In this document: in pieces, positions 25,429 through 34,748 of the stretch | Position numbering within the stretch: position 1 is the stretch's first letter | Layout: each line of letters starts with the position of its first letter | Assembly: GCF_021738965.1 (NCBI RefSeq) | Contig: NZ_JAKKOQ010000007.1 | Location: forward strand, 61,620-125,619 | DNA: 64,000 bases | DNA from: Gordonia zhenghanii | GTDB taxonomy: Bacteria > Actinomycetota > Actinomycetes > Mycobacteriales > Mycobacteriaceae | Direction of reading: 5' to 3' | Program-made: the position numbers and the translations under genes | Notes under the pieces: generated by a model | Databases searched by the model: none | The model's input: the letters and a program-made list of their open reading frames with translations, nothing else | Told to the model about the DNA's origin: nothing

Positions 25429-27108
25429 GTGACGGCATTCGACTGGGGTGGCCGCCTCGTGCCATACCCTGCTGACAGTGCGGCCGCCTACCGCACGAGC
25501 GGAGAGTGGAGCGATCTTCCGACCGGCCGGAGACTTCATGAGAGCGCAAGCCGATACCCGGACCGCACTGCGGTGATCACCGCGGAAGGCTCGCTGACCT
25601 ACCGCGAACTCGACGAGCGGACCGACCAGATCGCGGCCGCATTTGGTGGCCGCGGGCTACGGCCGAACGATCCCGTGATATTTCAGGTGACGAACCGCTT
25701 GGCGACGGTTCTCGCCTGGTACGGCTGCCTCAAGGCCGGACTGATCCCGGTCGCGACGCTCGCGCAACACCGTATGCACGAGATCGGGCACATCGCTGGG
25801 AAGGTCCGCGCGGTGGCGCACATCGTCGAAGTCGGACTGTCGTTCGACTTGGTGGGCTTCGCTCGCGAGGTCGCTGAACAGCAGCCGACCATGGCGCACT
25901 TGTTCACGGTGCGCGACCTCGACGGCGTATCGGATCCTGAGCGGATCGAGGACCTCGGCACGGATATCGATCCTGTGCTCGCTCGAACGTTCGTCGAGGA
26001 GGTGGAAGCACGGATCGATCCGGCAGACGTCGTCGCGTTCCAACTCTCCGGCGGTACTACCGGAGTGCCCAAAGTGATCCCGAGGATTCACGCCGAATAC
26101 TGGAACAACGGGTTGGCGTACGCGAAGGCGCTCGGGTGGACCGAGGAGTCTCGGGTCGGGCATCTGATCCCGATCATTCACAACGCTGGAGTCTCGTGTG
26201 CACTGCATGCGGCGCATTCCGTCGGTGCGGCACTGGTCCTAGCGAACCCGGAGCACGTCGCGGCGTTCGCTCTGATGGCTGATGTCGCAGTCACCGAGTT
26301 ACTCATCGGACACGGTCACTACCGGGCGGTGCAGTCGAAGGACTTCGACCCGCTCCTCGCCACTCTTCGACACGTGGTGCTGTCGGGAGCGAAGGTGTCG
26401 GCAGATCTGTTCGCGCGGATGGAGGGGCACGGCGACCGTTGGGTCGGGCAGCTGTTCGGTATGTCGGAGGGCATGTTCACGGTATCTCCCCTCAATTCGC
26501 CCGCCGAGTTCCGGTCGTCAACTGTCGGGTGGTGCATTGCGTCGTCTGACGAGATTCGGATACTCGACCCGAGCAGTGAAGATCAGGTAGCGGTCGGGGA
26601 GGTCGGCGAGCTGTGCTGCCGTGGTCCCTACACGATCCGGGGATACTTCGACGCCCCCGATCACAACGCCACCGCCTTCACCTCAGACGGGTTCTATCGG
26701 ACCGGTGATCTGGCGGCGATTCGGCTGGACGGTGCTCGCCCGAACCTGTCGATCGAAGGACGGATCAAAGACCTCATCAATAGAGGTGGCGAGAAGGTCA
26801 ACGCCGAAGAGGTCGAGGTTCTGCTCATGCGGCATTCCGGAATCGCGGCCGCGGCCGTCGTCGCCATGCCCGACGAGCGTCTCGGCGAGAAAGCGTGCGC
26901 GTTCCTCGTCGCAGACGACACCGGAGTCGAACTGTCGATGGAACGGGTCCAGGCCCACCTGGACAGCCTCGGTGTCGCCAAATACAAGTGGCCCGAAAAG
27001 CTGGTCTGGTTGGCGGAACTGCCGACCACCAACGTGGGGAAGATCAATAAGAAGAGCTTGCGCGCCGACGCTGTCGCAATGCTCCAAGCAGAAGGAGTCC
27101 TATCGTGA
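25429..27108 (+). CDS. Aryl-acid adenylase (EntE/salicylate-AMP ligase-like)
   Basis: 559 residues from GTG 25429 (TAGGAG six bases upstream). ANL-superfamily marks: the P-loop AFQLSGGTTGVPKVIPR (about 203-219), which is the form used by 2,3-dihydroxybenzoate- and salicylate-AMP ligases; GQLFGMSEGMFTVSPL; YRTGDLAAIRLDGARPNLSI; GRIKDLINRGGEKVNAEEVE; and Lys in TTNVGKINKKSLR (about 540). It should activate an aromatic or heteroaromatic acid to the acyl-AMP and possibly the CoA thioester. No separate CoA-transferring partner is present. It overlaps the monooxygenase gene by GTGA, so the two are translationally coupled. Confidence 0.85.
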   Translation: MTAFDWGGRLVPYPADSAAAYRTSGEWSDLPTGRRLHESASRYPDRTAVITAEGSLTYRELDERTDQIAAAFGGRGLRPNDPVIFQVTNRLATVLAWYGCLKAGLIPVATLAQHRMHEIGHIAGKVRAVAHIVEVGLSFDLVGFAREVAEQQPTMAHLFTVRDLDGVSDPERIEDLGTDIDPVLARTFVEEVEARIDPADVVAFQLSGGTTGVPKVIPRIHAEYWNNGLAYAKALGWTEESRVGHLIPIIHNAGVSCALHAAHSVGAALVLANPEHVAAFALMADVAVTELLIGHGHYRAVQSKDFDPLLATLRHVVLSGAKVSADLFARMEGHGDRWVGQLFGMSEGMFTVSPLNSPAEFRSSTVGWCIASSDEIRILDPSSEDQVAVGEVGELCCRGPYTIRGYFDAPDHNATAFTSDGFYRTGDLAAIRLDGARPNLSIEGRIKDLINRGGEKVNAEEVEVLLMRHSGIAAAAVVAMPDERLGEKACAFLVADDTGVELSMERVQAHLDSLGVAKYKWPEKLVWLAELPTTNVGKINKKSLRADAVAMLQAEGVLS

Positions 27109-28625
27109 GACTCGCCTCGATCGCAGTCCTCGGCGGCGGGCCAGGTGGCCTGTACGCAGCGCGGCTGCTCAAGATCAGCAACCCCGACGCTCGAGTAACG
27201 GTGTACGAGCAGGGGGACCCCGACAAGACCTTCGGGTTCGGGGTCGGCCTCGCGTCGCGAACTCAGCGAAACCTGCGGCTCGCGGACGAGGACTCGCTCG
27301 AGGCGATCGTCGCCGAATCGCACCCGCACGAGATGTCGATGAAGGTCGGTGACTCACACGTTCGGCTGGCGCATGGCGAACTGCTGGCGATCGGGAGAGC
27401 GACGCTCCTGTCGGTCCTGCAGCGATTCGCGAAGGACGCCGGCGTCGAATTGAAGTTCGGGAAGCGTGTCACCTTCGAGGACGTCAACGCGGACCTCATC
27501 GTCGCGGCGGACGGTATCAACAGTGCCACCCGCACCGAGATGGCCCACGAGTTCGGCCCGCATGTCACCCAAGGGGAAGGCCTGTATCTATGGTGTGGAA
27601 CCGACTTCGCGCTGGAGAGTGCTGTCTTCACACCGGCGACCACGGAGCACGGCACGTTCGTCGCGCACGCGTATCCGTACACCGACGACGGAAGCACCTT
27701 CCTCATCGAGACGGACGAACAGACATGGCGCCGTGCGGGATTCGATGTGTCGACGAAGGAGACGCCCTTCGGGGAGAGCGATCAGACTTCGCTGGACTAC
27801 CTGCGGGAGGCGTTCGCCGACCCGCTCCAAGGCCATCGGCTGATAGGTAATCGAACGAAGTGGACTCAGTTTCGAACGGTGCGCTGCGACTCGTGGCACA
27901 CGCGGAACATCGTCCTGCTCGGCGACGCTGCGCACACGGCGCACTATTCGATCGGTTCGGGGACCAAACTCGCGATGGAGGATGCGATCGTCCTCGATCG
28001 AGCGTTGGCCGAGAACGACGATCTCGATTCGGCGTTCGCGGCGTATGAGGAAGCGCGCATGCCAGCCGTCGCTCACCTCCAGGCGATAGCCGAGCGCTCG
28101 ATGGCCTGGTGGGACATGTTTCCAGAGCGGATGAATCTGCCTGTCGAGCAGTTGATGATCGCGTATATGACCAGGGCGGGGAAGGTCTCGCTGGAGAGGT
28201 TTGCCGAGTCGGCGGGGGAGGTCGTGAAGGCGGGTGCTGCTGCCTATGCTGGGTGTGCGCTCGATGAGGTTCCCCCACCTGCGAATCTGAACGAGTGGGC
28301 GCTGGGCCGACCGTCGGCAGGGAGGTCGGGCCGTATCGCCGACACCAGCCTGCGCGATGCGGACGGTACGACGACTCTCGAGATCACGGACCGTCCGTGG
28401 AGCGCAGACGTGAGCAGACTCCTGGCGGACCTTCCGGCGTCGTCGACGTTCTGGCTGACCGGTGCCGATGATCGCGAGTCGACACTCGATCGCCTCGACG
28501 TGGCCGAGCGGATCCGAATTCGCAGCGGCGCGGTCGTCGTCGTCGACGTCCCCGAACAGTTCCGTTCCGACGGGGTGGCCGGTGCCGTCAGTGAACGGGT
28601 CGATCTCATCTCGTTCACATCGTGA
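27105..28625 (+). CDS. FAD-dependent monooxygenase, salicylyl-CoA/anthraniloyl-CoA hydroxylase-like
   Basis: 506 residues from GTG 27105. The Rossmann motif is ASIAVLGGGPGGLYAARLL. The flavin-binding GD motif is NIVLLGDAAHTAHYSIGSG followed by TKLAMEDAIVLDRAL, a stretch highly typical of salicylyl-CoA 5-hydroxylase and the monooxygenase part of anthraniloyl-CoA enzymes. The N-terminal DKTFGFGVGLASRTQRNL also fits that group. About the last 100 residues are a poorly conserved tail. Coupling to an aryl adenylase supports hydroxylation of an activated aromatic acid with NAD(P)H and O2. The oxidoreductase half of bifunctional homologues is absent. Confidence 0.82.
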   Translation: MRLASIAVLGGGPGGLYAARLLKISNPDARVTVYEQGDPDKTFGFGVGLASRTQRNLRLADEDSLEAIVAESHPHEMSMKVGDSHVRLAHGELLAIGRATLLSVLQRFAKDAGVELKFGKRVTFEDVNADLIVAADGINSATRTEMAHEFGPHVTQGEGLYLWCGTDFALESAVFTPATTEHGTFVAHAYPYTDDGSTFLIETDEQTWRRAGFDVSTKETPFGESDQTSLDYLREAFADPLQGHRLIGNRTKWTQFRTVRCDSWHTRNIVLLGDAAHTAHYSIGSGTKLAMEDAIVLDRALAENDDLDSAFAAYEEARMPAVAHLQAIAERSMAWWDMFPERMNLPVEQLMIAYMTRAGKVSLERFAESAGEVVKAGAAAYAGCALDEVPPPANLNEWALGRPSAGRSGRIADTSLRDADGTTTLEITDRPWSADVSRLLADLPASSTFWLTGADDRESTLDRLDVAERIRIRSGAVVVVDVPEQFRSDGVAGAVSERVDLISFTS

Positions 28626-28641
28626 GGGATAATCGGGCCTC

Positions 28642-29394
28642 ATGACCACTAATGGTGCTGATCAGGACGGTGTGGCGAGTGCCGGGGAGACCTCGACTCC
28701 TCGCCGTCGCGGCCGCCCGCGTGTCCGCCGCGAACTGGTGGAACGGGAGATCAAGGAGAACGCGGCGAGGCTCTTCGCGGAGAAGGGGGTTGCAGGTACC
28801 ACCCTGCAGGACATCGCGGAAGCAACCGGTCTCACCCGCCAGGCGGTCTACCACTACGTAGCGAACAAAGACGATCTGTTCGCACAACTCGTCAATGAGA
28901 TCGCGGACGAGCCGGCCCAATTGATGCATCAGGTCAACGAGATGGATCAATTGGGACCGCGCGAGAAGCTACAGCGAATGGCCGACCTACTCGCGGTTCA
29001 GCAGATGCGGAACGGTGACCGGTTCCGCCTCATGATCAGGTCTGAGTCGGACCTTCCCGAGGCGCTCGCACAGACCTACTCCGCGAGCCGCCGTGCCGTA
29101 CTGAAGGAACTGATCACCGTCATCCGCGATGGAATCGGTGCGGGGGTTTTCCGCTCGGTCGATCCGCGCACGGCGGCCCTCGGCATCGTCGGCATGCTCA
29201 ACTGGATCGCTTGGTGGCATCGGCCAGGTGACGACGAACGTGCTGTCGCCGCAGAACTCAGCGATATGGCCGTCCGCTCGGTCCTCGCCGACCAACCGTC
29301 GACATCGGTACCCAGTGTCCCGCGACTGATCCGCAGCATGCGCCAGGAACTCGACCAACTCGACCGCATGCTCGGGAGCGGCTCCGACTCCTGA
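28642..29394 (+). CDS. TetR-family transcriptional regulator
   Basis: 250 residues. After a basic tail (TPRRRGRPRVRRELVEREIK) comes the TetR helix-turn-helix: NAARLFAEKGVAGTTLQDIA and GLTRQAVYHYVANKDDLFAQ (about 35-80). The helical C-terminal domain would bind an effector. It starts 17 bases after the monooxygenase gene and is probably co-transcribed, which fits autoregulated control of the cluster. The palindromes between the divergent operons are candidate sites. The effector is unknown, perhaps the substrate or its CoA ester. Confidence 0.88.
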   Translation: MTTNGADQDGVASAGETSTPRRRGRPRVRRELVEREIKENAARLFAEKGVAGTTLQDIAEATGLTRQAVYHYVANKDDLFAQLVNEIADEPAQLMHQVNEMDQLGPREKLQRMADLLAVQQMRNGDRFRLMIRSESDLPEALAQTYSASRRAVLKELITVIRDGIGAGVFRSVDPRTAALGIVGMLNWIAWWHRPGDDERAVAAELSDMAVRSVLADQPSTSVPSVPRLIRSMRQELDQLDRMLGSGSDS

Positions 29395-29420
29395 CGGGCC
29401 GGAGTCGTACCCTGGCTCTC

Positions 29421-29954
29421 ATGACCACCACGACGTTCGGCCCCGACACCGGCGACCTGACCCTGCACACCGGCGTGGCCGGCAAGGCGTCGCGTACCGG
29501 CCACCGCCTGACCATCGGGTTCACCGACTGGTCCGCCACCGTCGACGGCGACGTGCCGTCGCAGGTGACCGTCCGCGTCGGCGTCCCCACCCTGCAGATC
29601 GTCTCCGGCGAAGGCGGGCTCACCCCGATGTCCGCGCCCGAACGGGGCGTCGCGCGCGGCAATGCCTTGAAGTCGCTGAAGGCCGACGACTTCGGCGAGA
29701 TCACCTTCGTCTCGACCGACGTCAACGCGGACGGCGACGGCTACCGCGTCGACGGAACTCTCACCCTCGCGGGGAAATCACGCGATCACAGCGTCGTCGT
29801 CGCACCGGTGGGCGCCGGCGCCGACCGCCACGTCGTGGGGGAGACCACGGTCCGCCACTCCGACTTCGGCATCAAGCAGTACTCGGCGATGATGGGCGCG
29901 TTGAAAGTCGCCGACGAGGTGACCGTGCGGCTGGATCTCTCGGTCCCGGAGTAG
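29421..29954 (+). CDS. YceI-like domain protein
   Basis: 177 residues with the YceI lipocalin-like pattern: an opening strand pair (GDLTLHTGVAGKASRTGHRL), AEADD-like SLKADDFGEITFVSTDV, VDGTLTLAGKSRDHSVVVAP and a final RHSDFGIKQYSAMMGALKVA. YceI proteins bind isoprenoid-like lipids, but this copy has no signal peptide and its function is open. It lies 26 bases after the TetR gene on the same strand and just before the homopolymer block, so its 3' surroundings may be misassembled. Confidence 0.75.
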   Translation: MTTTTFGPDTGDLTLHTGVAGKASRTGHRLTIGFTDWSATVDGDVPSQVTVRVGVPTLQIVSGEGGLTPMSAPERGVARGNALKSLKADDFGEITFVSTDVNADGDGYRVDGTLTLAGKSRDHSVVVAPVGAGADRHVVGETTVRHSDFGIKQYSAMMGALKVADEVTVRLDLSVPE

Positions 29955-29963
29955 GTGGCGGTG

Positions 29964-30122
<159 letters not shown>

Positions 30123-30283
30123 ACCCCTCCACGCCCGACACCCGTTTTGACCTGCACCGCCGCCGCCCCGTACTCTGGATCGCTGGCAGCGTGTGTAAAG
30201 CGCCCCCGGGTCCCTACTGGTCGCCGGGAATTTGCGTGCACGTCCCGCCTGACCAGCAACGAACGATCAAGTGAGGACCTACC

Positions 30284-30727
30284 GTGGCTACTTACAGCCC
30301 CAAGGCCGGTGACGTCACACGCACGTGGCACGTCATCGACGCCACCGATGTGGTGCTCGGCCGCCTCGCCGTGCAGAGCGCGAACCTGCTCCGCGGCAAG
30401 CACAAGCCGACCTACGCCCCGCACGTCGACGGCGGCGACTACGTCGTCATCATCAACGCTGAAAAGGTCGCTATCAGCGGCAACAAGCTGGACGACAAGC
30501 GCATCTACCACCACTCGGGTCACCCGGGCGGGCTGAAGTCGCGCTCCGTCGGTGAGGTCCTCGAGACCCGCCCGGATCGTCTCGTGGAGAAGGCTGTCAA
30601 GGGCATGATCCCGAAGAACAAGCTCGGTGACCAGATCGCCGCCAAGCTGAAGGTCTACGCAGGCCCGAACCACCCGCACGCGGCTCAGCAGCCCGTCCCC
30701 TTCGAGATCAAGCAGGTTTCCCAGTGA
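30284..30727 (+). CDS. rplM: 50S ribosomal protein L13
   Basis: 147 residues ([20 protein letters not shown]...) with L13 marks [38 protein letters not shown] and [23 protein letters not shown] 30284. It binds 23S rRNA early in large-subunit assembly. It overlaps the rpsI start, the universal rplM-rpsI pair. Its promoter probably lies just after the homopolymer block. Confidence 0.98.
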   Translation: MATYSPKAGDVTRTWHVIDATDVVLGRLAVQSANLLRGKHKPTYAPHVDGGDYVVIINAEKVAISGNKLDDKRIYHHSGHPGGLKSRSVGEVLETRPDRLVEKAVKGMIPKNKLGDQIAAKLKVYAGPNHPHAAQQPVPFEIKQVSQ

Positions 30728-31239
30728 GCGAGAACGAGAACGTCGAGGTCGTCGCCGACGAGGAGATCGTCCTCGCCGACGGTGCATACACCTCTGAGTC
30801 GACCGAAGAGACCGCAGCCGAGTCAGCTCCGACCCGTGGACCCGTCGTCCTGGATCACCCGATCCAGACCGTCGGTCGCCGCAAGGAGGCGGTCGTCCGC
30901 GTCCGCCTGGTCGCAGGCACGGGTGACTTCACCCTCAACGGCCGCACCCTCGAGGACTACTTCCCCAACAAGGTCCACCAGCAGCTCATCAAGGCTCCGC
31001 TGGTGACCGTCGAGCGCACCGAGGCGTTCGACGTCCACGCTCGCCTCGTCGGTGGCGGCCCGTCGGGTCAGGCAGGCGCACTGCGTCTGGCTATCGCCCG
31101 CGGCCTCATCGAGGTCAGCCCCGAGGACCGCGCGGCCCTCAAGAAGGCTGGCTTCCTGACGCGTGACGCGCGTGCCGTCGAGCGTAAGAAGTACGGCTTG
31201 AAGAAGGCACGCAAGGCTTCGCAGTACAGCAAGCGCTGA
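30724..31239 (+). CDS. rpsI: 30S ribosomal protein S9
   Basis: 171 residues. An acidic N-terminal extension of about 40 residues, usual in this order, precedes the S9 core: [40 protein letters not shown] and the basic C-terminal tail [13 protein letters not shown], whose last Arg reaches the P-site tRNA. GTG 30724 overlaps the rplM stop. Confidence 0.98.
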   Translation: MSENENVEVVADEEIVLADGAYTSESTEETAAESAPTRGPVVLDHPIQTVGRRKEAVVRVRLVAGTGDFTLNGRTLEDYFPNKVHQQLIKAPLVTVERTEAFDVHARLVGGGPSGQAGALRLAIARGLIEVSPEDRAALKKAGFLTRDARAVERKKYGLKKARKASQYSKR

Positions 31240-31253
31240 GCGACTTCGCTACT

Positions 31254-32606
31254 GTGGCACGCCTTTTCGGCACCGACGGCGTCCGAGGCCGGGCCAACGA
31301 CCAGCTCACTGCAGAGCTGGCGTTGCGCCTGGCTTCGGCCGCCGTTTCTGTTCTCGGTGCACATGCGAACTCCCGGTCCACCGACGCGGCGCAAGCCAGG
31401 CCACGGGTCGTGGTCGGTCGAGACCCCCGAGCTTCCGGCGAACTGCTCGAGTCCGCGCTCTGCGCGGGTCTCGCGGCCGCCGGTGCGGACGCGATCCGGG
31501 TCGGCGTCGTGCCGACGCCTGCGGTCGCGTTCCTGACAGCGGACTACAACGCCGACTTCGGCGTGATGATCTCCGCGTCCCATAATCCGATGCCGGACAA
31601 CGGCATCAAGTTCTTCGCGGCAGGCGGCCACAAGCTGGCCGACCATGTCGAGGACGCGATCGAAGCGGTGATGGACGCTTCGGTGCCGCGTCCGACCGGT
31701 GCGGGAGTCGGGCGTCTGCATGACGCTCCCGACGCCGAAGCCCGGTACCTGAGTCACCTCGCGCGGTCGGTCGACGGCTCGCTCGAAGGTCTGACGATCG
31801 TGGTCGACGGCGCGAACGGCGCCGCGTCGACGGTCGGTCCGCACGCCTACGAGGCGGCGGGTGCGACGGTCATCGCGATCAACTGCGATCCCGACGGACT
31901 CAACATCAACGACCGCTGCGGTTCGACGCACCTCGACGTGCTGCAGGCCGCCGTCCTCGAGCACGGAGCCGATTTCGGTCTCGCGCATGACGGCGACGCC
32001 GACCGTTGCCTCGCGGTCGACTCGACGGGCGCCGTCGTCGACGGCGACAAGATCATGGCGATCCTCGCGCTCGACATGCATGAGCGCGGCGAGCTCACCG
32101 ACGGCGTGCTGGTCGCGACCGTGATGAGCAATCTCGGCCTCCACATCGCGATGCGCCACGCCGGCATCGAGATGAAGGTGACCGGTGTCGGCGACCGCTA
32201 CGTCCTCGAAGAACTCCGCAAGGGCGGCTACGCGTTGGGCGGCGAGCAGTCGGGGCACATCGTGATCCCGGCAGCGGGCACCACCGGCGACGGCGTGCTC
32301 ACCGGGCTGCGTCTCGGAGCCCGGGTCGCGTCGACCGGCAAACGCCTCGCCGATCTCGCGAACGTCGTCACCGTTCTCCCGCAGGAGCTCATCAACGTTC
32401 CTGTCAGCGACAAGCACGCAGTGTCGTCGGCGAGCGCCGTACGGGACGCCGTGTCGATCGCCGAGCGCGAACTCAACGGGTCGGGCCGAATCCTGTTGCG
32501 TCCCTCGGGAACCGAACAGCTCGTCCGCGTGATGGTCGAAGCGGGTACCCCCGAGGACGCCCGCGGCATCGCCGAGCGAGTGGCCGCGGTAGTCGCCGAC
32601 ATCTGA
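31254..32606 (+). CDS. glmM: Phosphoglucosamine mutase
   Basis: 450 residues, full length. It converts glucosamine-6-phosphate to glucosamine-1-phosphate for UDP-GlcNAc and peptidoglycan. The phosphoserine loop is [17 protein letters not shown] (Ser near 104). The metal-binding loop is [13 protein letters not shown], the sugar loop GGEQSGHI and the C-terminal phosphate loop [17 protein letters not shown] 31254 is 14 bases after rpsI. Same position as glmM (mrsA) in M. tuberculosis. Confidence 0.97.
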   Translation: MARLFGTDGVRGRANDQLTAELALRLASAAVSVLGAHANSRSTDAAQARPRVVVGRDPRASGELLESALCAGLAAAGADAIRVGVVPTPAVAFLTADYNADFGVMISASHNPMPDNGIKFFAAGGHKLADHVEDAIEAVMDASVPRPTGAGVGRLHDAPDAEARYLSHLARSVDGSLEGLTIVVDGANGAASTVGPHAYEAAGATVIAINCDPDGLNINDRCGSTHLDVLQAAVLEHGADFGLAHDGDADRCLAVDSTGAVVDGDKIMAILALDMHERGELTDGVLVATVMSNLGLHIAMRHAGIEMKVTGVGDRYVLEELRKGGYALGGEQSGHIVIPAAGTTGDGVLTGLRLGARVASTGKRLADLANVVTVLPQELINVPVSDKHAVSSASAVRDAVSIAERELNGSGRILLRPSGTEQLVRVMVEAGTPEDARGIAERVAAVVADI

Positions 32607-32682
32607 CGGGACGTCGTCTAGATCCGACACGCCCGGCGGGCGCCTCGTGGAACCGCGCCGTCGTCTGCTGCGTCAAAAGAGT

Positions 32683-32982
32683 ATGAGGCAGATGGCGGGC
32701 GTCCACGTCGACTCTGACGGATTGATCGACCATACGGTGCGGCGAGCGACGCTCGCGTCGGATGCGGGGGACTGCGTCGCGGAACTGCGCGCAGGCGGGT
32801 TCGGCGCGTGGTGGCGAGACGGTCGGGACACCGGACTCGACGCTCGTCTGGCTGCTCTCGCCGACCGCCTCGAACACGCCGCCACCGGGGTCGACGATGC
32901 CGCGGGGCGGGTCCGACGCCATGCCGCCGAACTGTCGTCTGCGGACGACGCCGTCGCGCACGGACTCCGGAGCGGGCAATGA
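32683..32982 (+). CDS. Small helical ESX-type protein (EspC/DUF2580-like)
   Basis: About 99 residues. Starts possible at GTG 32647, ATG 32683 or ATG 32692; ribosome sites do not decide. A helical protein with a W in GFGAWWRDG and the C-terminal pattern ALADRLEHAATGVDDAAGRV ... SSADDAVAHGLRSGQ, like EspC-type proteins secreted by or linked to type VII systems. It lies where M. tuberculosis has Rv3440c. The next gene overlaps by ATGA. Secretion is inferred only from family resemblance. Confidence 0.65.
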   Translation: MRQMAGVHVDSDGLIDHTVRRATLASDAGDCVAELRAGGFGAWWRDGRDTGLDARLAALADRLEHAATGVDDAAGRVRRHAAELSSADDAVAHGLRSGQ

Positions 32983-33566
32983 TCGACGACCTGATCTCGA
33001 TCCTCGACGTCGGGGCGGGAATGGGGCTCATCACCTACGACGCGGCTGTCGTCCGTGCACCGCACCACGACGTCGAGGCGTTCGACGCCGACGCCCTCGC
33101 CTCAGACGCTGTGCGCCTGCGGATGACGGTGGACCGTCTCGCCCCCGCAGCATCGACGGGAGTCTCGTTCGGGGAGCTGTGGTCGGGCCGGAGCGGCGAC
33201 GCCGCGGGCGTCGTCCTCGCGTCGGCGACAGCGGGGGTGGACGCGGCCGTCGCCGAGATCCACGAGACGGCGACGGCTCTCGACACAGCGGCCTCGACGG
33301 TCGTCGACGTCGTCGGGCGGTACGCACGCGCCATGGAGACGGTCTGCGACCGGACGGTCGCGGGCACTGACGTCGATGCTCTGCAGGCCGCCGTTGCGGC
33401 GGGGTCGGTGGCACGTGACGACGTACGGGCCGAACTGATCGCACGCATCGAGTACGCGGACGCCGTCGGCCGCACCGTGACCCACGCGTTAGCCGATGTG
33501 GTGAGCGCTGTGACGAGCGACGCCGCGACGTCGGCGGGCGAACTCGTTCTGGCAGGCGGGCGATGA
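32979..33566 (+). CDS. Helical hypothetical protein, possible type VII-linked partner
   Basis: About 195 residues from ATG 32979, overlapping the upstream TGA and sharing an ATGA junction downstream. Almost wholly alpha-helical and Ala-rich (DAAVAEIHETATALDTAAST, WSGRSGDAAGVVLASATAGV), without signal peptide. The WSGRSGDAA segment recalls the W-x-G turn of helical-hairpin ESX substrates. It corresponds in position to Rv3439c. Role unknown; pairing with the preceding EspC-like protein is plausible. Confidence 0.65.
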   Translation: MIDDLISILDVGAGMGLITYDAAVVRAPHHDVEAFDADALASDAVRLRMTVDRLAPAASTGVSFGELWSGRSGDAAGVVLASATAGVDAAVAEIHETATALDTAASTVVDVVGRYARAMETVCDRTVAGTDVDALQAAVAAGSVARDDVRAELIARIEYADAVGRTVTHALADVVSAVTSDAATSAGELVLAGGR

Positions 33567-33748
33567 GCGCAGCCGGCCGGATCGCACGGACCGCCGACGC
33601 TGCGGCCGATGCACTCGACGACGCCGAACGCCGCTATCTGCTTCGACAACACACGCGCACCACGAACCCCTGTGCCATCGCTACCAACGACGACACGGTG
33701 ATCGCGCCGCTTCTCGGACCGGCGATCGGGCGGCGTGCCCGGCGATGA
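33563..33748 (+). CDS. Small hypothetical protein, third gene of the glmM-glmS spacer operon
   Basis: 61 residues (MSAAGRIARTADAAADALDD...). ATGA overlap with the gene before supports translation. N-terminal half helical, C-terminal half with a short strand and a basic end. No family recognised. Confidence 0.5.
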   Translation: MSAAGRIARTADAAADALDDAERRYLLRQHTRTTNPCAIATNDDTVIAPLLGPAIGRRARR

Positions 33749-33830
33749 TCGCCCGGACTGAATCGTCCGCATCGACCCGACGGGCCGTGTCAGCGGGGTG
33801 CCCGGACGTCGGCGGGTTAGGGTAGGAACC

Positions 33831-34730
33831 GTGTTCGGGAAGAAACTGGTGGCTCCGCCGCCCGACAAACTGATGGCAGAACTCACTCGACGTGGACCCA
33901 ACAAGGTGGACCGCGGCGACCTCCGCATCGTCGGAATGAGTGGCCAGATCTTCGGGCCGCGTACCGGGAATAAGCTGCCCGCTGTGGCGCTCGCGCACGA
34001 CTGGCTCGCATCGAGTCCGCGGTACCGCGACCTCGTCTACCACCTCGCATCGTGGGGGATCGTCGTCGCTCTCCCGGACAGCCAGGACGGCGTCTTCCCA
34101 TCGGACATCGAGCTCGCCACCGACCTGCGCGCGGCCGTCACCGTGCTGCGCAGCGTCCGCCTCGGCAACGGCGCCATCTCCGTCGACCCGCACCGCGTCG
34201 GCGTCGCGGGGCACGGCTTCGGCGCGGCCGCCGCGGTCCGTGCAGCGGCGGACACCGTCCTGTTGGGCCGTCCGCCGGTCGAACCGCGTTCGCTCACCGC
34301 ACTGTTCCCGGCGCCGACCACGGCCGACCTGCTGCCGACCGCCAAGACGGTCACCGCGCAGTCGCTCGTGCTCGCCGCGGGCGGACAGCTCGACTCGATG
34401 ACCGGAAACGCGCTCGCGCTGGCAGAGTCGCTCGGCGGCGATGTGGTGTTACGCACCATCGAGGACGCCGACAACCGCGGCCTGCTCGAGAAGCGCGGCA
34501 TCAAGTCGCTCCTCGGCGTCAACGGCGCGGACAAGGCCACCCACCGCGCGGTCCGCGCCCAGCTCACGGGGTATCTCCTGCACACGCTGGGTGGCGACGA
34601 CCGGTACGCGGCGTTCTCCGATTCGGACAAGACGATGGGCGAAGCAGTCGCCACATCGGCCGACGACGCCGAGCCCGCCGCGCTGGACCACCTGTCACAA
34701 CTCCTGGGAGCGAAGCCTCCCAAGGAGTAG
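33831..34730 (+). CDS. Alpha/beta-hydrolase-fold protein with altered nucleophile elbow (Rv3438-position)
   Basis: About 299 residues from GTG 33831 (AGGGTAGGAACC upstream). The fold resembles dienelactone hydrolase/PET-hydrolase-type proteins: PAVALAHDWLASSPRYRDLV, YHLASWGIVVALPDSQDGVF and VDPHRVGVAGHGFGAAAAVR. The expected G-H-S-x-G is G-H-G-F-G, so the catalytic Ser is replaced by Gly and ordinary serine-hydrolase activity is doubtful. It lies directly upstream of glmS, as Rv3438 does in M. tuberculosis. A binding or scaffolding role is possible; function unknown. Confidence 0.7.
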   Translation: MFGKKLVAPPPDKLMAELTRRGPNKVDRGDLRIVGMSGQIFGPRTGNKLPAVALAHDWLASSPRYRDLVYHLASWGIVVALPDSQDGVFPSDIELATDLRAAVTVLRSVRLGNGAISVDPHRVGVAGHGFGAAAAVRAAADTVLLGRPPVEPRSLTALFPAPTTADLLPTAKTVTAQSLVLAAGGQLDSMTGNALALAESLGGDVVLRTIEDADNRGLLEKRGIKSLLGVNGADKATHRAVRAQLTGYLLHTLGGDDRYAAFSDSDKTMGEAVATSADDAEPAALDHLSQLLGAKPPKE

Positions 34731-34748
34731 CCGGTACTCTTTTGAGTC

